64,000 nucleotides of DNA, taken from NCBI GenBank assembly GCA_022428205.1, contig JAKMCW010000040.1:62001-126000 (forward strand), read 5' to 3'. A program made the position numbers and the translations under genes. This document shows positions 39,426-49,195 of the stretch, piece by piece. Origin of the DNA: Flavobacteriales bacterium. Lineage in GTDB: Bacteria; Bacteroidota; Bacteroidia; Flavobacteriales_D; Sanyastnellaceae. Each line of letters opens with the position of its first letter. Position 1 is the stretch's first letter. The notes below the pieces were generated by a model. That model was given only the letters and a program-made list of their open reading frames with translations. It had not been told where the DNA came from and ran no database searches.

Positions 39426-40562
39426 ATGTCTGGTAAAGCCTCCACGCCTGAACCGACCTTGGTCATGGGTACGATGTCGGGAACATCATGTGACGGCTTA
39501 GATGTCGTCCTGTGCCGCATTGGAAGAAGCGGGCAGCCTGTGGAGCTGCTGGCGCTCAATTCAATGGCCTATCCACGGGCATGGTCCGAGCGGTTACAGC
39601 AACTCGGCGCTGAGGATCTGGCCGGGGTCAAAAAAACAGAGCAAGAGTGGACAGCTTGGGTGCTCAAGTCCTTGCAGTCTTGCGTGGCAGGATGGCGGGT
39701 TTCGCACGGTGAACCGTCCTTATTGGGGTTTAGTGGGCACACGTGGTACCACGATCCAGGGGGCCGTGGAACTGCGGCCATCGGCGATGCTGCTGCGCTG
39801 GCCAATGGGCTGGGAATCCCGGTCGTTGCCGACTATCGCTCTGCTGATGTGGCCGCCGGGGGACAAGGGGCGCCGCTCGTGCCTTTGTTTGATGCCCACG
39901 TTTTTGGTGGGTACGCAGGCTGCATCAACCTCGGGGGGATTGTCAACCTCAGCATATTGCCGACGGACGGCGGAGCGGTGCGTGCTTGGGATGTGGCGGG
40001 GTGCAACCTGTTGCTCAATCGGCAAGCTCGCCGATTGGGGATGTCTTATGACGCGGGTGGCGAACGTGCCGCTCGAGGACATTGCCTGACCGCAACGCTC
40101 GAGGCACTCAATGCATGGCCCTTCCTCGCACAGCAGCCTCCGAAGTCTTTGGCAGCCGAGGACTTGGCCATGTTACATTCCGAATTGGACGGCATCGAGT
40201 CTGTGGAGGACGCCTTGGCCACTGGCGTGGAATGGGTGGCGGCTGCGGTGGGAAAGGCCCTTGAGTCGGCCCCCCACCCCGGCCGACTCCTGCTGACCGG
40301 AGGTGGCGCTCACAATGCGTTTTTGGTCGGCCGCATGGCCGCACACATGCCCAGAGGATGGACTGCAGAAGTGCCTGGGAGCATGTGGGTGGATGGAAAA
40401 GAGGCTGCCGCTTTTGCTTGGCTGGCGTGGCGCACCATGCAGGGCTTACCCACCGCGTTGGCTTCGGTAACTGGCGCAAATAATGACACTTGCGGGGGAG
40501 AGGTCTTCGGTAACTTCGCCACACGTGAGGGGCAATGGGCCCCCCGCAACCTTGAAGGATGA
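39426..40562 (+). CDS. anmK: Anhydro-N-acetylmuramic acid kinase
   Basis: MGTMSGTSCDGLDVVLC, GFSGHTWYHDPGG, NLGGIVNLSIL, LLTGGGAHNAFL. Start revised to 39426. Confidence 0.93.
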   Translation: MSGKASTPEPTLVMGTMSGTSCDGLDVVLCRIGRSGQPVELLALNSMAYPRAWSERLQQLGAEDLAGVKKTEQEWTAWVLKSLQSCVAGWRVSHGEPSLLGFSGHTWYHDPGGRGTAAIGDAAALANGLGIPVVADYRSADVAAGGQGAPLVPLFDAHVFGGYAGCINLGGIVNLSILPTDGGAVRAWDVAGCNLLLNRQARRLGMSYDAGGERAARGHCLTATLEALNAWPFLAQQPPKSLAAEDLAMLHSELDGIESVEDALATGVEWVAAAVGKALESAPHPGRLLLTGGGAHNAFLVGRMAAHMPRGWTAEVPGSMWVDGKEAAAFAWLAWRTMQGLPTALASVTGANNDTCGGEVFGNFATREGQWAPRNLEG

Positions 40563-41791
40563 AAGAACTGCTCGAACGGTACAGCCAACGCCCTCCGGAA
40601 ATCGTTTTCGAATGGGCTGATTCAGAGACAGAGGCCCGAGGATGGGTCGTGATCAACAGCTTGCGCGGTGGCGCTGCAGGTGGCGGCACCCGGATGCGCA
40701 AGGGGTTGGACAGGGGAGAAGTGGTGTCCTTGGCCAAGACCATGGAGATCAAATTCACCGTGAGCGGTCCCCAAATCGGCGGCGCCAAGAGCGGCATCAA
40801 TTTCGATCCGAATGACCCGAGAAAAGAGGGCGTTCTGCGCCGCTGGTACAAAGCGGTGACACCACTGCTCAAGCACTACTACGGCACCGGTGGCGACCTC
40901 AATGTCGACGCCGGCAAAGAAGTCATTCCCATGACGGAGGCCTGCGGTGTATGGCACCCTCAGGAGGGGGTGTTCAATGGCCATTTCAAGCCAGATGAAG
41001 CGCAGAAAGTGCGCCGGATTGGTCACTTGCGCCAAGGGGTCAGCCAGGTGGTGGAAGACCCTGAATTTCTGCCGGACGGCGGCGGGGTTCGCTTCCGTGT
41101 GGCCGACCTGATTACCGGATACGGGGTGGCCGAGGCGGTCCGTCATTTTTATGACCTGTACGGCGGTCAGGTCGAAGGCAAACGCGTCCTGGTCCAAGGC
41201 TGGGGCAATGTGGGCGCAGCGGCGGCCCTTTATCTCGCCAAGCAAGGCGCCGTGATCACCGGCATCATCGACCGTGCCGGCGGCATCATGAAACCTGAAG
41301 GCATGGGGCTCGATGAGGTGCGCAGTTTGTTCTTGGCCAAGGAAGGCAACGCCTTAAGGGCAGAGGGGCTCATTTCATTTGATGAGGTCAAGGATGCCAT
41401 CTGGGACATTGGTGCCGAGATTTTCTTGCCGTGTGCGGCATCTCGCTTGATTTCTGAAGGACAATTGGATCGGATGCTCAACGCCGGTCTTGAGGTGATT
41501 TCCGCCGGGGCCAATGTGCCGTTCGCAGATGAGGAAATCTTCCATGGCCCGATCGCCGACAAGGCGGACCGTTCTTGTGCAGTCATTCCTGACTTCATCG
41601 CGAATTGCGGCATGGCGCGCGTTTTTGGCTACCTCATGAGCGATGGGCAAATCAGTTTGTCTGATGCGGCGATTTTTGGTGACACTTCCGAGTGTATCAG
41701 GGCCGCCATGGAGCGCTGTCATGCCCGCAATCCAGAAACCCACGGACTGTCTTCTACGGCCATGTCCATCGCGCTCGAACAATTGCTCTAA
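40559..41791 (+). CDS. Glu/Leu/Phe/Val dehydrogenase family protein
   Basis: RGGAAGGGTRMRKGLDRGEVVSLAKTMEIKFTVSGPQIGGAKSGI; Rossmann VLVQGWGNVGAAAALYLAKQGA. Confidence 0.92.
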   Translation: MKELLERYSQRPPEIVFEWADSETEARGWVVINSLRGGAAGGGTRMRKGLDRGEVVSLAKTMEIKFTVSGPQIGGAKSGINFDPNDPRKEGVLRRWYKAVTPLLKHYYGTGGDLNVDAGKEVIPMTEACGVWHPQEGVFNGHFKPDEAQKVRRIGHLRQGVSQVVEDPEFLPDGGGVRFRVADLITGYGVAEAVRHFYDLYGGQVEGKRVLVQGWGNVGAAAALYLAKQGAVITGIIDRAGGIMKPEGMGLDEVRSLFLAKEGNALRAEGLISFDEVKDAIWDIGAEIFLPCAASRLISEGQLDRMLNAGLEVISAGANVPFADEEIFHGPIADKADRSCAVIPDFIANCGMARVFGYLMSDGQISLSDAAIFGDTSECIRAAMERCHARNPETHGLSSTAMSIALEQLL

Positions 41792-41811
41792 CTCCCAATT
41801 ATTTCTGACAC

Positions 41812-43188
41812 ATGGCCACCATTCTCATCGTCATCTTCGTTGTCGGCTACCTGTTCATCGCACTGGAGCACAACCTGCACATCGACAAAGCAGCCAGCGC
41901 ACTGATCACCGGAACACTCTGTTGGGCAGTTTTGGTGCTCGGTTGGCACGAGGCTCCGGCCCACTTGGCCGATGCCTTTCAGGCGTTTGATCATGGAGGT
42001 GGGGGCCACGGTGGATTGAAGGTCTTCTTCGAGCACCGACTCCTGCACCACATGGAGGAAATAGCGAGCATCCTCTTCTTCCTGTTGGGGGCGATGACCA
42101 TTGTGGAGTTGGTGGATGCGCACAATGGATTTGCAGTCATCACGGACAAGATCACAACGCGTAAGAAGGGCCGCTTGCTCTGGATCATCGGCATTTTGAC
42201 CTTCTTCTTTTCCGCGGCCCTGGACAACCTCACGACCTCCATCGTGATGATTTCGCTCTTGAGAAAACTGATCGCTGACAAGCCCACCCGTTGGTTGTTT
42301 GCCGGTGCTGTCATCATTTGTGCCAACGCAGGCGGTGCTTGGTCACCCATTGGCGACGTGACAACCACGATGCTGTGGATTGGGGGTCAATTGACCACCC
42401 CTGTCATCGTGTCCAACCTCATCCTCCCGAGCATTGTGTGCATGGTGGTGCCCTTGACCATCATGTCGGTGCGCATGAAAGGAGAGGTGGAGCGGCCCAA
42501 ATTGCTCGATCCAGACGAGGAGTCCGATCCGACTTCAAAGGGGGAGCGCAATCTCATTTTTGCGATGGGTGTCAGTGGCTTGCTCTTCGTTCCTGTCTTC
42601 AAGACGGTGACCCACCTCCCGCCATTCATGGGCATGATGATGTCCTTGGGCGTGCTGTGGCTGACCACCGAAGTGTTGCACCGGTCCAAAAACGACCAGG
42701 AGCGCAAGACCTTGAGTGTGGTGGGCGTTTTGCGCAAGATTGACACGGCCTCCGTGATGTTCTTTCTCGGCATTTTGCTGGCAGTTGCGGCCTTGCAAGA
42801 AGCGGGGCACCTCATCCTCACCGCAGATTGGTTACGGATGGCCCTCGGCGACGTGTACCTGATCAACATTGCGATCGGTTTGTTGTCGGCCATCGTGGAC
42901 AATGTGCCATTGGTGGCGGCCAGCATGGGCATGTATCCCATTGCGGACCCAGGCGCGACAGAATGGTTGGGGTACTTCGTGCAGGACGGCCTGTTTTGGC
43001 AGTTCCTCGCATACTGCGCGGGTACGGGAGGTAGCGCCTTGATCATCGGCAGTGCAGCAGGTGTGGCCGTCATGGGGCTCGAAAAAATCGACTTCGTCTG
43101 GTACCTCAAGCGCATGAGTCTTCTGGCCATTGCGGGATACCTCGCTGGAGCAGGTGTGTACTGGCTGATGTTCGGCCTCGGTGCCTAA
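41812..43188 (+). CDS. nhaD: Na+/H+ antiporter NhaD family
   Basis: FFLLGAMTIVELVDAHNGF, SAALDNLTTSIVM, CANAGGAWSPIGDVTTTMLWIGGQL, GLLSAIVDNVPLVAASMGMY. Confidence 0.93.
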   Translation: MATILIVIFVVGYLFIALEHNLHIDKAASALITGTLCWAVLVLGWHEAPAHLADAFQAFDHGGGGHGGLKVFFEHRLLHHMEEIASILFFLLGAMTIVELVDAHNGFAVITDKITTRKKGRLLWIIGILTFFFSAALDNLTTSIVMISLLRKLIADKPTRWLFAGAVIICANAGGAWSPIGDVTTTMLWIGGQLTTPVIVSNLILPSIVCMVVPLTIMSVRMKGEVERPKLLDPDEESDPTSKGERNLIFAMGVSGLLFVPVFKTVTHLPPFMGMMMSLGVLWLTTEVLHRSKNDQERKTLSVVGVLRKIDTASVMFFLGILLAVAALQEAGHLILTADWLRMALGDVYLINIAIGLLSAIVDNVPLVAASMGMYPIADPGATEWLGYFVQDGLFWQFLAYCAGTGGSALIIGSAAGVAVMGLEKIDFVWYLKRMSLLAIAGYLAGAGVYWLMFGLGA

Positions 43189-43289
43189 GCGCACCATGTG
43201 AACACCGGGCGGGGGGAAACGCGATGCATTGAACCCGCCTGCGGCATACGGAAACCGCGACCTTCGGCGTTGGACTTCAAGCCCACAGT

Positions 43290-44036
43290 ATGACCGCAAT
43301 GCAATTTCCCTCCCTCGTCCTGATGCGCATCCAGGACCTGACCCTCGGTGGTACAACCGTTCAAGACCCCGGCACTGGTGCTGAGGTGGCCGCCGCCGGT
43401 GAGGTCGTTACGCGAGACGTCTCCATCATGGAGCTCCTCATTTCCGGCGGATGGTACATCATGCTGCCCTTGGCCGTCATGAGTTTCATCGCCCTCTTCA
43501 TCTTCTTTGAGCGGTCCATGGCCATCAGCAAAGCAGCCAAGGAGGACAAGGATTTCATGGCCAAGCTCAAGGACTACCTCTCTGCAGGCAACCTCGATTC
43601 AGCCCGCAATCTCTGTGAGCAGAGTGGAACGCCCATCGCGCGGATGTTGCACAAGGGCATTGCCCGCATCGGCAAACCGCTCAAGGACATCTCTGCGAGC
43701 ATCGAAAACGTCGGAAAGCTTGAGATCTACAGCATGGAGCGCAACCTCAGTACACTGGCGACCATTGCAGGTGCCGCTCCCATGATTGGCTTCCTCGGTA
43801 CGGTGATCGGCATGGTCAACGTCTTCCTCGACATGGAAAGTGCGGGCATGGTCCGGGTGGATGACATTTCTTCTGGCACCAAGCAGGCCATGATCACGAC
43901 CATTGTGGGCCTCATCGTAGGCATCATCGCCTACATGGCGTACAACCACTTGGTCAGCCGCGTGAGCAAAGTGATTCACAAGATGGAGGCGAGCTCCTTG
44001 GAGTTCATTGACATCCTCGAGGAACCCGCCCGCTGA
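43290..44036 (+). CDS. exbB: MotA/TolQ/ExbB proton channel family protein
   Basis: STLATIAGAAPMIGFLGTVIGMVNVFLDM, TTIVGLIVGIIAYMAYNHLVSRV. Confidence 0.92.
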   Translation: MTAMQFPSLVLMRIQDLTLGGTTVQDPGTGAEVAAAGEVVTRDVSIMELLISGGWYIMLPLAVMSFIALFIFFERSMAISKAAKEDKDFMAKLKDYLSAGNLDSARNLCEQSGTPIARMLHKGIARIGKPLKDISASIENVGKLEIYSMERNLSTLATIAGAAPMIGFLGTVIGMVNVFLDMESAGMVRVDDISSGTKQAMITTIVGLIVGIIAYMAYNHLVSRVSKVIHKMEASSLEFIDILEEPAR

Positions 44037-44428
44037 TGAACCTTTCACAGCGCAACCAAGTGCAGTCGGGGGGCAACATGTCCTCCATGACGGACCTCGT
44101 GTTCCTCCTGCTCATTTTTTTCATCATCCTGTCGACGTTGGTGTCAAATGGGGTCAATGTGGACCTGCCGCAGAGTAAGGGCACCAGCAGTGCCAGCTCG
44201 CGCTTGACCGTGTCCATCAAGCCCGATGGATCCTACTATTTGAATGGCGTGGCCATCGCGAGGGCAGACATAGAGCCTGCGCTGATGGTCAAGTTTGCCG
44301 ACCAAGCCGATCCGGTATTGTATTTGCAGGTGGATCAAGCCGTGCCCACCGGACAGACCGTTGAGGTCATTGGCCTCGCCAAGGCCAACGACTGGAAGGT
44401 CATGCTTGGCGCACAGCCCACACGTTGA
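44036..44428 (+). CDS. exbD: ExbD/TolR biopolymer transport protein
   Basis: Single N-terminal TM with conserved Asp (SSMTDLVFLLLIFFIIL), VNVDLPQSKGTSS. Confidence 0.92.
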   Translation: MNLSQRNQVQSGGNMSSMTDLVFLLLIFFIILSTLVSNGVNVDLPQSKGTSSASSRLTVSIKPDGSYYLNGVAIARADIEPALMVKFADQADPVLYLQVDQAVPTGQTVEVIGLAKANDWKVMLGAQPTR

Positions 44429-44437
44429 ACGACCGCG

Positions 44438-45241
44438 ATGTCAGGATTTGATTGGAACCGCCACCAAGAAGATGAGGAACGCAAGGAGCGCCGCCGTGCC
44501 GCTTTGCTGTCCTCGCTGACGTATGCTGCCATCGTGGCGGCCTGCTTCTTCTTTGTGGCCTTCCAAGAGGTCACCCCACCACCGGGCGAGCAGTTTGTCG
44601 CGGTGGGCATGGCGGATTTCGGCAACGTCGATGAAGCCGGCGGTGACCGGGAGACCGAAGTGCCGTCCGAGCAAGTAGAGGAGGTGGTGGAGCAAGAGGT
44701 GAGCGAGTCCACCGCAGAAGAGGTGGCGCCTGTCGAGACCGTGGAAACGCAGGAAGTGAGTGAGGTCGATGTGCCCACACAAGAAGAGCCCGTGGAGACG
44801 CCCACGGAAGTAGAAGATCCCGAGCCAGAAATTTCGCAGGACTTGAGCAACGCGCTCAACCAGATGTTCAGCAATAGTGGCGGTGGCGGTTCCGAAGGCC
44901 AACAGCAAGGCACGGGCAACAGCGGTGCAGAGGACGGTCAGATCGAGGGCACAGGTGTGGTCTCGGGTGAATTCGGAGACAGTTTCCTCGAAGGTGGCAC
45001 CATGATTGGCGAGCCGAATTTGGACAGAAAGCCGGACGAGGAAGGTGTGGTTCGCATGAAGATTTATGTCGATAAATCGGGGGCCGTTACCGACGCGCGC
45101 TTTGATGCGGCCAACAGCACGACTTCGAGCAGCCGACTTGTGGCGCTAGCCAAAGAGGCGGCCTTGACGGCAAAGTTCAGTAGCCATCCCACCAAGCCGA
45201 CCCGCATCGGCTGGATCCAATTCAACTTTGAATTGCAGTGA
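44438..45241 (+). CDS. TonB-like energy transducer
   Basis: N-terminal TM, Glu/Val/Pro-rich periplasmic spacer, C-terminal EGVVRMKIYVDKSGAVTDARFD..ALAKEAALTAKF; downstream of exbBD. Confidence 0.85.
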   Translation: MSGFDWNRHQEDEERKERRRAALLSSLTYAAIVAACFFFVAFQEVTPPPGEQFVAVGMADFGNVDEAGGDRETEVPSEQVEEVVEQEVSESTAEEVAPVETVETQEVSEVDVPTQEEPVETPTEVEDPEPEISQDLSNALNQMFSNSGGGGSEGQQQGTGNSGAEDGQIEGTGVVSGEFGDSFLEGGTMIGEPNLDRKPDEEGVVRMKIYVDKSGAVTDARFDAANSTTSSSRLVALAKEAALTAKFSSHPTKPTRIGWIQFNFELQ

Positions 45242-45444
45242 GTGAATGGCCCCAACTTCCCGCCCCGCTGAATTTCAGTGTGGACCTCATTGAGGACCCT
45301 CAAGGCTACTGGGATTCCATGGGCAAGGTTAGTTCATCACGGGGGGCAGTATGGTCCGCTGCACCAGGGCATTCGGGTTCTTGGGTTGTTTGTGTGTGCG
45401 CCCGGAATGGCAGGGTAGAGGCACCGCCCGCACATATGGGGTGA
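45238..45444 (+). CDS. Possible small ORF (68 aa), GTGA overlap with tonB stop
   Basis: Starts GTG overlapping the tonB TGA; fills most of the tonB-folC gap. No recognised homology. Confidence 0.2.
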   Translation: MSEWPQLPAPLNFSVDLIEDPQGYWDSMGKVSSSRGAVWSAAPGHSGSWVVCVCARNGRVEAPPAHMG

Positions 45445-45466
45445 ACTTTTACGCATTGGGCTAAGC

Positions 45467-46672
45467 ATGACGTACCAAGAAACCTTGGAATGGTTGTACC
45501 AACAGCTTCCCATGTTCCAGCGGACGGGGCCGGTGCGCTACCGGATTGACCTTTCCAAGACACTGGCGCTCTGTGCGGCACTCGGTCATCCTGAGCGGGA
45601 CTTGAAGGTGGTGCACATCGCAGGGACCAATGGCAAAGGTTCGGTCAGCCATGCTGTGGCGGCAGCGTTAACCCGGCGCGGACAGAAGGTGGGCTTATAC
45701 ACTTCACCTCACTTAGACGATCCGAGAGAACGCATTCGCATCGATGGAGAGATGATCTCCAAGGAGGCGTTTACTGATTTTGTGAGCGGTCATCATGCTG
45801 TGTGGACGGAGCTGAAGCCCAGTTTTTTCGAACTCATCTTCGGCATGGCCTTGGTGCACTTCCGCGATGCTGACGTAGACACTGTGGTCCTGGAAACTGG
45901 CATGGGCGGGCGGCTCGATTCTACCAACATCTTTCCGGCACCGCTGGTGACGGCCATCACCTCAATTGGCCTGGACCACCAACAATTTCTGGGCGACAAT
46001 CTGAGGTCCATCGCGGGTGAGAAGGCCGGTATTCTCAAGGAAGGAGTGCCGTGCGTGCTCGGCGTACTGCCGCCTGAGGCGCGTTCAGTGGTGCTCGAGC
46101 GGTCTTTGCGGCTGGGGGTGGAGGTCTACGATGGCTTGACCGACCCCACACCACAAGATGGGCCGGTATGGCTTGCCCGCAACCGCGGTGTGGCCCGTCG
46201 GGTGTTGGACCTCCTTGGGGGTGCCTCGAGCGATGAAGTGGTGCTTCAATCAGGTCCTGCCGGATGGGGCCTCGAGGGGCGTTGGCATCGTTGGGGCGAC
46301 CACATCATCTTGGATTGCGCCCACAACGTGGAAGGACTCTCGGCCACGGGGCTGGCATTGTCGGCCTTGGAGCGGCCATTGCGGATTGTATACGCGGCTG
46401 TGGCCGATAAGGACGTAGAAGAAGCATTGGCTTGCCTGCCTGACGCTGGTGCTCACCATTGGTGCGCAGCGGAGGTGCCCCGCGCGATGACTGTGCTCGA
46501 ATTGCAGCAGCGTGCCAAGCAGCAAGGGCGTTCAGGCATGGCCCACGCCACGGTAGCCGACGCGGTGCGGACCGCAATGGCTGAGCGCAACGGAAATGAG
46601 CTCGTTGTGGTGCTGGGCAGCGTTTTTACGGTAGGTGAGGCCTTGGCCTTCCTAAAGTCAGCGCAGGCCTGA
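45467..46672 (+). CDS. folC: Folylpolyglutamate synthase / dihydrofolate synthase
   Basis: HIAGTNGKGSVSHAVAAALTRRGQKVGLYTSPHLDDPRERIRIDGE, LETGMGGRLDSTNIF, LDCAHNVEGL. Confidence 0.95.
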   Translation: MTYQETLEWLYQQLPMFQRTGPVRYRIDLSKTLALCAALGHPERDLKVVHIAGTNGKGSVSHAVAAALTRRGQKVGLYTSPHLDDPRERIRIDGEMISKEAFTDFVSGHHAVWTELKPSFFELIFGMALVHFRDADVDTVVLETGMGGRLDSTNIFPAPLVTAITSIGLDHQQFLGDNLRSIAGEKAGILKEGVPCVLGVLPPEARSVVLERSLRLGVEVYDGLTDPTPQDGPVWLARNRGVARRVLDLLGGASSDEVVLQSGPAGWGLEGRWHRWGDHIILDCAHNVEGLSATGLALSALERPLRIVYAAVADKDVEEALACLPDAGAHHWCAAEVPRAMTVLELQQRAKQQGRSGMAHATVADAVRTAMAERNGNELVVVLGSVFTVGEALAFLKSAQA

Positions 46673-48856
46673 TCAGAGGCACTGACAGCCGTAAATACCG
46701 AGCAAGATCAGCAAGTCTGTGGTGCCCACGAGGTCATCGAGGTCGATGTCTGCTGGGTGAGGTCCAATGTGCCCAAAGTTGGCCAGCATATACAGGACGT
46801 CTTCCACTGTTTGGGCGCCATCGCCATCGAGGTCTCCGAGACAGCCGCCATACGGCCCAACTCCGCAGGTGTTGTTGATGGACCCACTGAAATAAGCATT
46901 GGCCATCTCCACAGCTTGGGTTCCACATACGATGCCCATTTGGCGTCCACGGATGTCGTCCGTAACGGGGTGTATGCCTCCCCAAATGCGCGAGAGGCTG
47001 CATTGGTCTGAAGCGTCATAATAGGTGGCCCATTGCAAGGTCACATCCACGCTGGGACCGATTTCAAATACGAGGAAATCGTCCTTCGGACAGAAAAACT
47101 CTCCCATGCCACCAGGGAAGTAAGGGTCGCCTGTGATGGCGGTCAGCACTTCTGCAGCTGCGCGGCTAAAGGTCGAATGTCCAGAGACGTATCCTGCAAA
47201 GGGAGGGGTGACGAAGCTGGGGCGCTGATAGGGCCACCAGTTTTCGGCCAGGATCCAGCCAACTCCCGCAATATTGCCCGTGGTGTCAACAGGCACATCC
47301 AGGCCATTTTCGGACTCGAAAGTGTCGATGTAGTCAGGGCCGCGCCAAGTGTACACCTTGATTTTTCCAATGTTGGCGCCTCCGTCTCCCGCGAGGCTGT
47401 CCGTATCATCTACCAACTCGATGAAGCCCGGGTACAAGGGGATGCCATTGGGGCTGTAGCTCGGGAGGGCAGGGTCCGAGGACTGACCCTGATCGGCCAT
47501 GTAACGGATCGCTGAAATGGGGCGCGTGTAGTCGTAGTAGCCTTTGACGCTCCAAGCCGCGATAGCCGCGTCGTGAACGGCTCCACCCAAGGTCAAGTAC
47601 GCCTTGACTTCGTATTCCAAGGGGTCAATTTCACCGCCTTCTCCCATCCAATCATGCGTGAATTCGGGGTGTGACATGACTTCATTCAAGATGCTGAACC
47701 AGTGTCCCGGAGGGGTCTCACTGTCCGGGCCATCTGCCCAGAATTCTGCCAAAACCCGCGCATAGTCACCCAACGGTACCAATTGGGGGTCATACGGCGC
47801 CCCGGTATAGGGATTCATGGTGTGCCCTTCACCAGCATCGCCCCCATCGAAATAGGTGTAGAAGTCCCCGTATTCCTCCAAAGTTTCGGGAAAGGCAGGG
47901 GTATTTCCGATGTTGGCAGGACTGACATCAATGGTCACACCGTTGAAGGGGTCGTGGTGGGATTGCCAGATGCTCACCATGGAGAAGTGGTGCTTGTACA
48001 TGCTGTCTGAAGCCACCGTCTGATCCCCACCGATGTAAACGGGTTCTCCTGGGTCGAGCCAAGTGGGCCACATTTCGTTGTCGCGCTCATACATGACCAT
48101 TTGGTCATCATCCAAGGCGAAGGGAGCAACCCAGCCCCACTCAGGACTCTGAAAAGGGGGTGCACTTTCCAATACTTGGCCAGATTGGTCGACGAAGCCA
48201 TTGATGGCAAGGGGCTGCCAGCGGTTGGGGTCGGTCACCGTTGGGTTCCCTGGATCGGAAACCACCAATTGGTCATTAAAGGGCTCGTAGTAGAGGTTGG
48301 TGTAGTCGAAGACTTCATTGGCTCCGTCTTGCATGCCAAAGGCGATGACTTCCTCTGCGATGTAATTGCCCAATGCCGCTGGGGAACCCGCCGAGTAATT
48401 GGATGAGGTCAATGAAGGGTCGTAACCATTGGCCGTGAACAAGGAGTCGAAGCGGGCTTGCGCCTGGACTACACCTGGTGAATTGGTATAACGGTGAGTC
48501 AGGATTCTGTATGCCGCATAGGAGACAGCCTCCTTCCGGGCGGTTGGAATGTCCAAAAAGGGCAAAACGAATTCGGGAACCCCATCGAATTCTGAAGTGT
48601 ATCCACCCAAAGTGTGCCCGAGAAGCATGGGTTCGGCGACATCATCATATGCCGCCCATGCATCGTACATCCCCAGCGATACGTGGTAGAGGTTTCGGGC
48701 ATGGATTGGGGGCCGGGCAAAATCGACACGAATGCCTTTGAGCTGGGCTTCAATCCACTCAAAAGCGATGTCATGCTCTTCTCCTTGGGCAAGCAGAGAG
48801 AAAGGCAAGAGCAAAACGAGAAGAAGTCTGATGCGCATGACCGGTGTGATTTTCAC
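46673..48856 (-). CDS. Secreted vanadium-dependent haloperoxidase-like (PAP2 superfamily) protein with C-terminal dockerin-like repeats
   Basis: K-x6-RP (KGYYDYTRP), GYVSGHSTFSRAAAEV, SR-x5-H-x3-D (SRIWGGIHPVTD); signal peptide; C-terminal GDLDGDGAQTVEDVLYMLANFG. Confidence 0.87.
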   Translation of the reverse strand: MKITPVMRIRLLLVLLLPFSLLAQGEEHDIAFEWIEAQLKGIRVDFARPPIHARNLYHVSLGMYDAWAAYDDVAEPMLLGHTLGGYTSEFDGVPEFVLPFLDIPTARKEAVSYAAYRILTHRYTNSPGVVQAQARFDSLFTANGYDPSLTSSNYSAGSPAALGNYIAEEVIAFGMQDGANEVFDYTNLYYEPFNDQLVVSDPGNPTVTDPNRWQPLAINGFVDQSGQVLESAPPFQSPEWGWVAPFALDDDQMVMYERDNEMWPTWLDPGEPVYIGGDQTVASDSMYKHHFSMVSIWQSHHDPFNGVTIDVSPANIGNTPAFPETLEEYGDFYTYFDGGDAGEGHTMNPYTGAPYDPQLVPLGDYARVLAEFWADGPDSETPPGHWFSILNEVMSHPEFTHDWMGEGGEIDPLEYEVKAYLTLGGAVHDAAIAAWSVKGYYDYTRPISAIRYMADQGQSSDPALPSYSPNGIPLYPGFIELVDDTDSLAGDGGANIGKIKVYTWRGPDYIDTFESENGLDVPVDTTGNIAGVGWILAENWWPYQRPSFVTPPFAGYVSGHSTFSRAAAEVLTAITGDPYFPGGMGEFFCPKDDFLVFEIGPSVDVTLQWATYYDASDQCSLSRIWGGIHPVTDDIRGRQMGIVCGTQAVEMANAYFSGSINNTCGVGPYGGCLGDLDGDGAQTVEDVLYMLANFGHIGPHPADIDLDDLVGTTDLLILLGIYGCQCL

Positions 48857-49077
48857 GTACTATCTCGACAAAACAACCATTTGAAACGAGAAAACAACAA
48901 TAATAAAGGTCGGAAATTTTTCTGACATGAAGTGCAATGACGGTTACACTTCAAGATTGGACCGTCTTCAATGTAGGGCATTCCCTGAGGTCCTTTCCCC
49001 ATTAATCGGTGGGTGTATGGTGCAGTTGTGACCATCTAACGTCCTGCGCTGGGCGCCGGGAACCGGGGTGTATTGTG

Positions 49078-49152
49078 TGGGCGGTGAGGGACTCGAACCC
49101 CCGACCCCCTCGGTGTAAACGAGGTGCTCTGAACCAGCTGAGCTAACCGCCC
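49078..49152 (-). tRNA. tRNA-Val (anticodon UAC)
   Basis: Cloverleaf on minus strand: GGGCGGT/ACCGCCC + A, anticodon arm CCTCG-TTTACAC-CGAGG, T-loop GTTCGAGTC. Confidence 0.95.
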
Positions 49153-49161
49153 TAAGGACCG

Positions 49162-49169
49162 CGAAAATA
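49162..49169 (-). promoter_or_regulatory. -7 element TATTTTCG upstream of tRNA-Val
   Basis: Exact TAnnTT(T/C)G, 9 nt before mature tRNA 5' end. Confidence 0.6.
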
Positions 49170-49195
49170 GTGCATGAAAGTCCGAAATTGCGGAC

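Noticed and set aside
49180-49195. gtccgaaattgcggac inverted repeat just before ATG 49196 as an operator
   Set aside because: Only 5-bp arms; too weak to claim without a regulator or conservation.
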